From Anaerolineales bacterium (GTDB lineage Bacteria > Chloroflexota > Anaerolineae > Anaerolineales > UBA4823), in NCBI GenBank assembly GCA_022865865.1, contig JALHTN010000553.1:1-6366 (forward strand): a stretch of DNA of 6,366 nt, written 5' to 3'. Positions 1-5,279 of the stretch are shown piece by piece (within the stretch, counting starts at the first letter, position 1; every line of letters starts with the position of its first letter). The position numbers and the translations under genes were made by a program. Below the pieces are notes generated by a model. That model searched no databases, was not told the origin of the DNA, and saw only the letters and a program-made list of their open reading frames with translations.

Positions 1-5
1 AATGC

Positions 6-728
6 TTACCAAATCCCGGGTATCAGTTTGTAAGTTACTTCATGAGCATATTCCTGGTACCCCTGCAGCTCAGCTTTTAAAGTCTGGTCTTCCAGGTAGG
101 TCCGCATGAAAACAATCCCACAAGTCATACCCGCTGGGATCAGTGCCCACAGCGACCCTAACATCAGAGGAGTGAAGAGGATATAGAATAATGAACCCAG
201 GTACCCAGGATGGCGGAGATACTGGTATGGCCCGGATTTAATCACCAGGTGACCGCGCTCATTCTGGATGCGCACCATGCCAATGAAAAAGCGGTTGGCT
301 GCCATTGCCCATAAGGCCAGTAGACCACCCCCAAATACGAATATTGCAGCAATAATTACCAGCCACCCGGGGAATTCAGGTAACCAAGCATAACGATAAT
401 CCAACCCGGATATGATCCAGATGGTTAATGGTCCTATTGTTGCCATCAATCGAGATAAGAGCTGGTCCCATTTTTTGGCACCAGCCTGGGGACGTGATCT
501 TAACCCAAGCAATTCTGGGCTGATGGGTATCAAAACCAGCGCGTCCAAGAGCAGGATTAACCCTGCCAAAATGACGTACATCCATGCTGCTGTCCAATCA
601 AGTGTGCCTGCGGAGAGGAACAAGCTGGCAGCCATCAAGATCAGAAATATGATCGAGACTATAATCCAGCGGATAATTCCTGGTTTGTGATCTTCAGCCG
701 GTTTGGCACTACCTGGAGAATTCATCAT
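6..728 (-). CDS. ICMT-like integral membrane methyltransferase (second copy in the operon)
   Basis: This is an integral membrane protein of the isoprenylcysteine carboxyl methyltransferase/PEMT superfamily, enzymes that move a methyl group from S-adenosylmethionine to a lipid-like acceptor at the membrane. Of 240 residues, hydrophobic segments lie at about 20-41, 46-68, 92-108, 121-144 and 176-209. The C-terminal half has the family signature: a GPYxYLRHPGY motif with R172-H173-P174 and Y176, then an acidic LED (212-214) after the last helix pair, and YxxY (224-227) near the end. These are the usual SAM-pocket elements. The substrate cannot be read from sequence; true protein prenyl-cysteine methylation is unlikely in bacteria. 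It is the last gene of the minus-strand unit, 24 bp after the toroid-like gene. The start is ambiguous: two adjacent ATGs at 728 and 725 follow AAGGA (733-737). The second has the better 7-nt spacing, which would give 239 residues. The stop is TAA. Confidence 0.85.
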   Translation of the reverse strand: MMNSPGSAKPAEDHKPGIIRWIIVSIIFLILMAASLFLSAGTLDWTAAWMYVILAGLILLLDALVLIPISPELLGLRSRPQAGAKKWDQLLSRLMATIGPLTIWIISGLDYRYAWLPEFPGWLVIIAAIFVFGGGLLALWAMAANRFFIGMVRIQNERGHLVIKSGPYQYLRHPGYLGSLFYILFTPLMLGSLWALIPAGMTCGIVFMRTYLEDQTLKAELQGYQEYAHEVTYKLIPGIW

Positions 729-752
729 TCAGTCCTTGATCATTTCAAAATT

Positions 753-1724
753 TTAATTGAGAGAGACGCCCATTCGTTTTTGGATCCTGAGCACCAGAAA
801 TGTTATCCAAGGAGAAGGATTCTTCTTATCTGCGAAGGACCAACCTTTCCAAGACATGTACATTGAACTTGCTGTGTAGCGGTTTCGTGAATCAACTTGT
901 TCGCTAATGGTGGCAACTAAATCGATGAAACGTGGATCGTCGTGTACCCATGGAAAACGACTGAGAACATCCACTACATGAAGGATATCGTACCAAATGA
1001 AAGGATACTTTAGTTTAGAAAAATCAGTCCCCATTCCAAATAAAAAGTACTTCTTCTCTTTTCGAATCTGCCAATGGCTCAAGAGCATATCTGTTCCGAT
1101 CTGTGCAGCTCGATCATTTCTAAAGGTTGATTGTGACAAGGCTTTCAAGGCGAAAACATTCGCGATTGGGCAGGGATCAGTTCGCCGACCAGGACCTTTA
1201 AATTTACCCAGGTCGGGCGCTGCTTGACATCTCCAGCCGTTTTCTGCGACAAGGCTGGAGAGATGGTTCAGCGCATCCTGCCGGTCGTTTATTCCAAACG
1301 CAAGCAAACTATAAACCAAGGTAGGAGAATCGCACAACATCCAGGTCCACATCTCCTGTCCTGTTCCACCATAAGCTCTAGGGATCAAAACAGGCGTTTC
1401 AAACATCCCTTCTGGAGATTGGTGGTTTAAAATGGATGAGATTATCTCTCCCATTCCAGGATCTGCTGCCTGCAGACCAAAATCTGCCAGGGTGCTGATA
1501 GCATATAGGGGATGCTTAGCATCGTTGTGTCTTTTCAACGGATAACCAGGCCAGGTGGAAGCTTTTTCGATTAATCCAATCACTTGTGGGTGGTTCAGCA
1601 TCGCCAGGCGTGCAGATAATACATCGGTTGAATTTATGGGCTGCTCGAGCAGGTCCACCAATGTGCGGAAGCGCGTCCATGGTTCATCTGCATTGAGCAG
1701 CCATTCGATACGCTCATCCACCAT
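753..1724 (-). CDS. Conserved hypothetical protein with an alpha/alpha-toroid-like (squalene-cyclase/prenyltransferase repeat-like) appearance
   Basis: This is a soluble protein of 323 residues with no signal peptide or membrane helix, rich in tryptophan and helical repeats. It opens with a helical block that includes WLLNADEPWTRFRTLVDLL (8-26). It continues with QW-motif-like turns: QSPEGMF at 102-108, ENGWRCQ at 161-167 and KGPGRRTDPCPIANVFALKAL at about 176-196. A conserved-looking YPFIWYDILHVVDVLSRFP follows at 240-258, and the end reads PSPWITFLVLRI (303-314). This periodic pattern of helix pairs with aromatic and glycine turns resembles the alpha/alpha toroids of terpene cyclases and prenyltransferase beta subunits. 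I see no DxDD cyclase motif, so catalysis is not supported. Cysteines 131, 166 and 185 might bind a metal, which is speculative. The start at 1724 has a weak AGAGGG (1730-1735) 5 nt upstream. It sits between a four-helix membrane protein and an ICMT-like enzyme, with short gaps that imply co-transcription. Confidence 0.8.
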   Translation of the reverse strand: MVDERIEWLLNADEPWTRFRTLVDLLEQPINSTDVLSARLAMLNHPQVIGLIEKASTWPGYPLKRHNDAKHPLYAISTLADFGLQAADPGMGEIISSILNHQSPEGMFETPVLIPRAYGGTGQEMWTWMLCDSPTLVYSLLAFGINDRQDALNHLSSLVAENGWRCQAAPDLGKFKGPGRRTDPCPIANVFALKALSQSTFRNDRAAQIGTDMLLSHWQIRKEKKYFLFGMGTDFSKLKYPFIWYDILHVVDVLSRFPWVHDDPRFIDLVATISEQVDSRNRYTASSMYMSWKGWSFADKKNPSPWITFLVLRIQKRMGVSLN

Positions 1725-1768
1725 GCTCGCCCTCTTTAACAGTTCTTTTCATTCCAAAAAACCAACTC

Positions 1769-2146
1769 TCACAGAACAACCGCCAGGATGAAGAGTATCG
1801 CTGTGATCGATTTGACAAAAGGGCAGGCTTTCATGGGTAAAATCGCAGTTCGTGCACCAGTTAATGCACTCCAGACTGCCATAACGATCAGCATCACGGC
1901 GACTGATATGAAGATTAAATTTCCAGGAGCTGTATCAGGTCCGATGATCAACGTGGTCACAATTACCAGTAATCCTAGGAAGATTAAAGTCAATCCCTCA
2001 GCCACCCATTCCATGGTTAGGATGCGAGTATTATCCGCTGACAGGGTTCCAAATCCAGCCACGACAGATTTGGTCGGGATGATATGGGAGATACCCCATA
2101 AGGTTATTACTACCGCTCCAGTATATAGGAAGATGGCTGCTGTCAT
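1769..2146 (-). CDS. Small four-helix integral membrane protein of unknown function
   Basis: I do not recognise a characterised family. The 125-residue product is almost entirely hydrophobic, with four predicted membrane helices at about 4-23, 48-68, 75-97 and 107-125. The loop after helix 1 is polar and looks conserved: WGISHIIPTKSVVAGFG at 17-33, then SADNTRILTMEWVAEG at 36-51. This loop contains H21, D38, N39, R41, E46 and E50, polar or charged residues that could form a functional site at a membrane face. The start at 2146 is supported by AGGAG (2156-2160), which lies in the 15-bp gap after the stop of the upstream methyltransferase gene, so translation is probably coupled. The stop is TGA. 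The next gene starts 44 bp downstream. The reading frame on the opposite strand over the same stretch is a shadow. A role linked to the neighbouring membrane methyltransferases is inferred from position only. Confidence 0.8.
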   Translation of the reverse strand: MTAAIFLYTGAVVITLWGISHIIPTKSVVAGFGTLSADNTRILTMEWVAEGLTLIFLGLLVIVTTLIIGPDTAPGNLIFISVAVMLIVMAVWSALTGARTAILPMKACPFVKSITAILFILAVVL

Positions 2147-2161
2147 AACTTACTTCTCCTC

Positions 2162-2773
2162 TCAAGCTCTCCTGGGAATGATAAAACCCGTATTCTCCTT
2201 GTATACAGCATATTTTTTTCCAAACCGGATCATCAAATCCTTTTCCTCGGCCAAAGACATTGCTATGAAGATCGGTATCCAGATGAATGAATACAACGCC
2301 AGAAATGGGGAATTCAAGATAAGCGATAGCACCCACCACAATGGCAGCTCACCCATTGCTTGCGGGTGGCGGATCTTTGTGTAAATGCCCCCAAATAATT
2401 TGCCCTTTTTCTTCGGCAGTATACTTGCTTCACCGGCATCCAGGACCCCCCGCAGCATGATATAACCGGAAGGAATCCCGATAATCAATGCACAGACAAC
2501 CGATATCCAATATGGCCAGGGAAAGGTAGTTGGGATTGGCAGCGGCAATGGAAAGTAATAATAGACCACATAAGTTCCAATTACGATCAGCTCAAAAACG
2601 CTGGCGATCATCCTATAGCTGCCGCACTTCTGGTATGCGTCCACGCCAATTTTTTTCTCGAGCTGGGCTGGCCGGGCGCTCTGCATATAAAAGTAAAACA
2701 TCAGCACGGAGCTGAAAACCATCACGCCAATATTTATCCAGGGGATCAATTCATCCCATTGCAAGTTATCCAT
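2162..2773 (-). CDS. ICMT/PEMT-superfamily integral membrane methyltransferase (first gene of the operon)
   Basis: This is a membrane methyltransferase of the ICMT/PEMT superfamily, 203 residues from the chosen start. Hydrophobic helices lie at about 9-30, 54-73, 87-107 and a pair at 143-175. The signature region is present: GGIYTKIRHPQAMGE with R135-H136-P137 at 135-137, then AEEKDLMIRFG with E176-E177, and YAVYKENTGFIIPR with Y188 and Y191. This is the usual SAM-pocket layout of the family. The acceptor is unknown. The frame stays open to an ATG at 2803, but the ATG at 2773 has an excellent GGAGGA (2777-2782) 3 nt upstream and puts an amphipathic N-terminus before helix 1, so 2773 is preferred. 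A TATAAT box at 2813-2818 lies just upstream of it, and with that box the 2803 start would leave almost no leader. The stop is TGA. The protein is quite different in sequence from the copy at 6-728, so the two are not a recent duplication. Confidence 0.85.
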   Translation of the reverse strand: MDNLQWDELIPWINIGVMVFSSVLMFYFYMQSARPAQLEKKIGVDAYQKCGSYRMIASVFELIVIGTYVVYYYFPLPLPIPTTFPWPYWISVVCALIIGIPSGYIMLRGVLDAGEASILPKKKGKLFGGIYTKIRHPQAMGELPLWWVLSLILNSPFLALYSFIWIPIFIAMSLAEEKDLMIRFGKKYAVYKENTGFIIPRRA

Positions 2774-2776
2774 TTG

Positions 2777-2782
2777 TCCTCC
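2777..2782 (-). promoter_or_regulatory. Ribosome binding site that fixes the start at 2773
   Basis: Read on the minus strand this is GGAGGA followed by CAA and ATG. It is a strong Shine-Dalgarno sequence and is the reason for choosing the ATG at 2773 rather than the one at 2803, which has no comparable site. Confidence 0.75.
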
Positions 2783-2812
2783 AAATTCAAAATGTGTGGT
2801 CAATCATTCCAG

Positions 2813-2841
2813 ATTATATACTCATCTGACATCTTAACCTT
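2813..2841 (-). promoter_or_regulatory. Candidate promoter of the four-gene methyltransferase operon
   Basis: On the minus strand a perfect TATAAT -10 hexamer lies at 2813-2818. At 17-bp spacing the -35 position (2836-2841) reads AAGGTT, a poor match to TTGACA, so an activator or another contact may be needed. Transcription would start near 2806 and give a leader of about 30 nt carrying the ribosome binding site at 2777-2782. Just upstream lie two copies of ATTACC 12 bp apart on the plus strand (2862-2867 and 2874-2879), which could be an operator. The position suits a promoter; the regulatory role of the repeats is inference. Confidence 0.45.
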
Positions 2842-2861
2842 GGAAAGAATTAATAATTTTC

Positions 2862-2879
2862 ATTACCGTAAATATTACC
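2862..2879. repeat. Short direct repeat upstream of the operon promoter
   Basis: ATTACC occurs at 2862-2867 and again at 2874-2879, 12 bp apart, about 20 bp beyond the candidate -35 region. Between them, GTAAATATTAC also reads as an imperfect inverted repeat. This could be a regulator site, but such short AT-rich repeats occur by chance. Confidence 0.25.
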
Positions 2880-2900
2880 CACTTGAGTACGGTCACACTA

Positions 2901-3140
2901 TCAATTTAGCCAATCCTCAACGATTGGCAATCGAATCTCGGTAAGATCTAGAAGCAGCTTATATACTTCCCGCGCTGGTTCGATCTGGCTCTTTATCCGC
3001 TGCTCTGCGCCGGGTCGCATTCCCATTTGCTCTGCTCCTGCAGTGATCGAAACGGCAATACTGTTTAGGCGACGAGTGCAAGCGGCCACATCAAACAAGA
3101 TATCATAATCAACCCTCGAAGATGATCTGGTCTGCTTCAT
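2901..3140 (-). CDS. Small hypothetical helical protein (uncertain gene)
   Basis: This is an open frame of 79 codons that I do not recognise. It would encode a hydrophilic, probably all-helical peptide with a basic N-terminus (MKQTRSSSR), a central stretch DILFDVAACTRRLNSIAVSI and a C-terminal amphipathic helix with EVYKLLLDLTEIRLP. There is no signal peptide and no membrane helix. It starts 30 bp after the serine hydrolase stop on the same strand, so it could be translated from that transcript. In favour of a real gene are a sensible amino-acid composition and filling of an otherwise empty stretch. Against it is the lack of a recognisable Shine-Dalgarno sequence before the ATG at 3140. The CGATTGGCAATCG inverted repeat at 2921-2933 lies inside it. 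Confidence is limited. Confidence 0.4.
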   Translation of the reverse strand: MKQTRSSSRVDYDILFDVAACTRRLNSIAVSITAGAEQMGMRPGAEQRIKSQIEPAREVYKLLLDLTEIRLPIVEDWLN

Positions 3141-3170
3141 TCTACATGAAGAGTGGCTAGCTGCGAGGTG

Positions 3171-4337
3171 CTATTTCTGGTTGAATATGATTTCCTCTAA
3201 ACCAGTCACGATTGATTCAATATCCTCAGTTTCAATGTTTGAGAGTAAGATTATCGTTACCTCATCATCCAGGTAGCGACCCAAGGATGTATGAAATCCA
3301 TTGATCCCCCCAATATGTCCGACTTTGCGATGCCCTTCGAATTCGCTGATCTGCCAGCCATAGCCATATTCTCCTCCCGAACCATCCAAACCAAAATATG
3401 GCGTAAACATGATCTCCTGGCTCTGCTGGTTGAGAAGCTGATCGGAGTAAAGCGCTTGATCAAAGCGAAATAAATCCTCCACTGTCGAATACATGCCAGC
3501 AGTGGCATATGCATTGCTCATATCCAGGTAGGGAGCATTAACCAATACCCGACCTTGTATTTGATAACCTGCTGCACGGTCTTTCAATATCTGGCTGTGA
3601 TAATCTAACCCACTATTCTCAATTTCAAGCGGGTTTAACACTGCTTTCTCGAGAAATTCCTCATATCGATCACCAGTAGCCTGTTCAATGACTGCTCCCA
3701 GGAGAATAAAATTTGAATTGCTGTATTGGAAAGATTCCCCGGGAGCAAAGGCAAGTGGCTCCTCCCGAAATAAATCCACCAGACCAGCAACATTATGTGG
3801 ATCGCGGGAGGCATTGTCACCTCCAAGCAGGGTTGTGTACTCGGGCACACCTGAGGTGTGATTGAGCAGGTTGCGAATTTTTATCTCCTGCCAGTGAACC
3901 GGACAATCTGGCAGATAAGTGCACAGCTCATCTTCAAGATCGATCAGTCCCTCCTCATTGAGCATCATTATTAAGGTGGCAGTAAAAGGTTTTGTGATTG
4001 ATGAGATGCGGTACTTGGTCTGGGAGCTGTTTGGAGCCTTCAATTCCCAATTTGCGTAATTGTAGCCTTTGCTTAACAATATTTCCCCCTCACGAGCGAT
4101 CAGAATTGAGCCGCTAAATAATGGCTTATCTGTCGTAATATACTCGTCTAATCGATCCCCCAAAACTCCTGAAACAATCTCAGATGATTGAATATGCGTT
4201 AAAGTTGGATCGATGGACGAAAAGTCGGAATTTTTGTCCGATTCAGGACTCGCAGTAAAAGAAGTGCTGCAAGCTACAGAAAACGCGCCAATAATTATTA
4301 ACGGGATTAGAACCCGCCATTTCGATACAAATTTCAT
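3171..4337 (-). CDS. Class C beta-lactamase/D-Ala-D-Ala carboxypeptidase-family serine hydrolase, probable lipoprotein
   Basis: This is an exported serine hydrolase of the beta-lactamase (PF00144-type) family, which includes class C beta-lactamases, DD-peptidases and esterases. In the 388-residue product the nucleophile motif SITK is at S113-K116, the second motif YSN is at 205-207, and HIG (341-343) replaces the KTG triad, as is common in the family. NLLNHTSGVPEY just after the first motif is also typical. The N-terminus has basic residues, a hydrophobic core (about 10-20) and SVAC with Cys23, a plausible but non-canonical lipobox (Ser rather than Leu at -3). A polar Ser/Asp-rich linker follows. 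Cys139 and Cys145 could form a small disulfide. The frame is open to 4466, but the ATG at 4337 has AGGAG (4343-4347) 5 nt upstream and starts exactly at the signal peptide, so it is preferred. True beta-lactam hydrolysis cannot be claimed; cell-wall peptide or ester hydrolysis is equally possible. The stop is TAG. Confidence 0.9.
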   Translation of the reverse strand: MKFVSKWRVLIPLIIIGAFSVACSTSFTASPESDKNSDFSSIDPTLTHIQSSEIVSGVLGDRLDEYITTDKPLFSGSILIAREGEILLSKGYNYANWELKAPNSSQTKYRISSITKPFTATLIMMLNEEGLIDLEDELCTYLPDCPVHWQEIKIRNLLNHTSGVPEYTTLLGGDNASRDPHNVAGLVDLFREEPLAFAPGESFQYSNSNFILLGAVIEQATGDRYEEFLEKAVLNPLEIENSGLDYHSQILKDRAAGYQIQGRVLVNAPYLDMSNAYATAGMYSTVEDLFRFDQALYSDQLLNQQSQEIMFTPYFGLDGSGGEYGYGWQISEFEGHRKVGHIGGINGFHTSLGRYLDDEVTIILLSNIETEDIESIVTGLEEIIFNQK

Positions 4338-4342
4338 GGATT

Positions 4343-4347
4343 CTCCT
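4343..4347 (-). promoter_or_regulatory. Ribosome binding site that fixes the serine hydrolase start
   Basis: AGGAG on the minus strand, 5 nt before the ATG at 4337. The upstream ATG at 4466 would add 43 polar residues in front of the signal peptide and would block export, so this site decides the start. Confidence 0.7.
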
Positions 4348-4398
4348 GAACCGGGAATTGTAATCGGATTCAAGTTTAATGAGTGACTCTTTCCCTCA

Positions 4399-4424
4399 GT
4401 TAAGGATAGGTTAAGAGGGTTAAT
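4399..4424 (-). promoter_or_regulatory. Tandem TTAACC-type repeats, possible OmpR/PhoB-family regulator site
   Basis: On the minus strand this stretch reads ATTAACCC, CTTAACCT and CTTAACTG, with the TTAAC cores starting 9 and 11 bp apart. The second and third copies match the 8-bp-plus-3-bp layout known for cyanobacterial Pho boxes and resemble direct repeats used by other OmpR-family response regulators. They lie about 60-85 bp upstream of the serine hydrolase start. Binding by a phosphate regulator is a suggestion from pattern only. Confidence 0.3.
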
Positions 4425-4636
4425 TCTTACATCGCTTCGGTTTTTGCTGGCTTCGCGATCAAACATGGAATCTGTTTTGGCTGGAGAGAGATTTTAAACA
4501 TACAAATTTTACTCATCTCAATGCCGCCAGATTTTTTCTTTCATATTGTCCAATGCCGATAGATCTGATCCTTTCATTGTTCACAGATCCGATTGCTGGA
4601 TTTCCAATATTTCCAATCAGTTTATCAACCGCCAAT

Positions 4637-4642
4637 TATAAT
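4637..4642 (+). promoter_or_regulatory. Candidate -10 box for the rightward genes
   Basis: A perfect TATAAT on the plus strand, about 185 bp upstream of the start at 4828. The sequence 17 bp upstream (CAATCA) is not a -35 match, and the tandem TTTCCAAT repeats end just before that position, so an activator-dependent promoter is conceivable. The long leader that would result makes this uncertain. Confidence 0.25.
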
Positions 4643-4815
4643 AATAACAGCACATTAATCATGCAGATCGGGCTTGCAAATTCATTGGAGTGTTTATCTT
4701 AGAAATCGAATTAAAGAAAAAGGTTTGCATGGTCCAGAACAGCGATCGTATTTCGAAGTATGTATGAGTTAGAATCGCATAAAGGATCGGATTGATGAGT
4801 AGTAAAAATATATGA

Positions 4816-4821
4816 AAGGAG
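4816..4821 (+). promoter_or_regulatory. Ribosome binding site of the carboxymuconolactone-family gene
   Basis: AAGGAG six nt before the ATG at 4828, an ideal Shine-Dalgarno arrangement that supports the plus-strand gene over the longer overlapping frame on the minus strand. Confidence 0.75.
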
Positions 4822-4827
4822 AAATTC

Positions 4828-5151
4828 ATGAAAGAGAAGGGATCATTAATCAGCAGTGCATTTGAGGTTTTTTTGAAGGAGGCACCGGAGCAAGCCGCAG
4901 CCTGGAATGCGCTCGTCCAAAACCTCTCGTCAGCGAGTGCCCTTGATAAAAGGACATCCGCACTGGCATACCTGGCAGTATTAGCTGCCCTGGGATTGGA
5001 AAGTGGAATCCCGTTCCACGTACATTCTGCGAAACAATCAGGAGCGACCAGAGATGAGGTGATTAGTGCTGTCCTTCTTGGGCTTCCAGCTGCCGGGCAT
5101 GCTGTCACGCGCGTGTTGCCCTCCGCTGTGACCGCATTTGATACAGATTAA
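4828..5151 (+). CDS. Carboxymuconolactone decarboxylase/AhpD-family protein lacking the CxxC
   Basis: This is a small cytoplasmic protein of 107 residues, the usual length of single-domain members of the carboxymuconolactone decarboxylase (CMD) family, all-helical proteins that include AhpD-type peroxidases. The family frame is clear: LDKRTSALAYLAVLAALGL (39-57), then the His-containing helix with H64 and A68, GATRDEVISAVLLG (72-85), and a C-terminal helix. AhpD-like members have CxxC 7 and 4 residues before that His, but here these positions are Leu57 and Gly60. The protein has no cysteine at all, so thiol peroxidase or disulfide reductase activity is not expected. It may act like non-redox CMD members or be a structural or binding protein; the substrate is unknown. 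The start has a strong ribosome binding site. The interrupted metallopeptidase gene follows after 128 bp on the same strand, and I see no clear terminator between them. Confidence 0.85.
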   Translation: MKEKGSLISSAFEVFLKEAPEQAAAWNALVQNLSSASALDKRTSALAYLAVLAALGLESGIPFHVHSAKQSGATRDEVISAVLLGLPAAGHAVTRVLPSAVTAFDTD

Positions 5152-5279
5152 TTCAGGGTAGGTCAAACAACCAGTTCACAAGAGTGTTATGGATATATTT
5201 CGATTCCGCATGCAAACTTTTGCTGCCATTTCCAGGTAAATAATTTAGGAGGATAGATAGGATCAACAAGGAAGCAAAA

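Larger units (their letters stand above)
4338..4827. other. Divergent intergenic region, 490 bp
   Basis: I see no protein gene here: the open frames that cross it are shadows or extensions of neighbours. It separates the leftward serine hydrolase from the rightward carboxymuconolactone-family gene, so promoters for both should lie in it. On the left side are the TTAACC repeats (4399-4424) and a weak minus-strand promoter candidate, TTGAGA (4516-4521) and TTTAAA (4493-4498) with a 17-bp spacer. The centre holds imperfect direct repeats: CAATGCCGCCAGAT (4519-4532) against CAATGCCGATAGAT (4551-4564), TTTCCAATA twice (4601-4618, one mismatch), and a GATCTG/CAGATC inverted pair (4562-4567 and 4584-4589). 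On the right is a perfect TATAAT at 4637-4642. Confidence 0.5.

Noticed and set aside
2031..2339. 102-codon minus-strand frame overlapping the first methyltransferase and the four-helix protein
   Set aside because: It overlaps the ends of two well-supported genes in another frame and has no ribosome binding site or family features.
1788..2384. 198-codon plus-strand open frame
   Set aside because: It lies antisense to two membrane-protein genes. Long antisense frames over hydrophobic genes are common, and the translation shows no domain.
2759..2944. 61-codon plus-strand frame covering the operon promoter region
   Set aside because: It lies over an AT-rich promoter region, has no ribosome binding site and gives no protein-like pattern.
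4659..5108. 149-codon open frame on the minus strand
   Set aside because: It overlaps the plus-strand CMD-family gene, which has a good ribosome binding site and family motifs. The minus-strand product shows no recognisable family and looks like a shadow.
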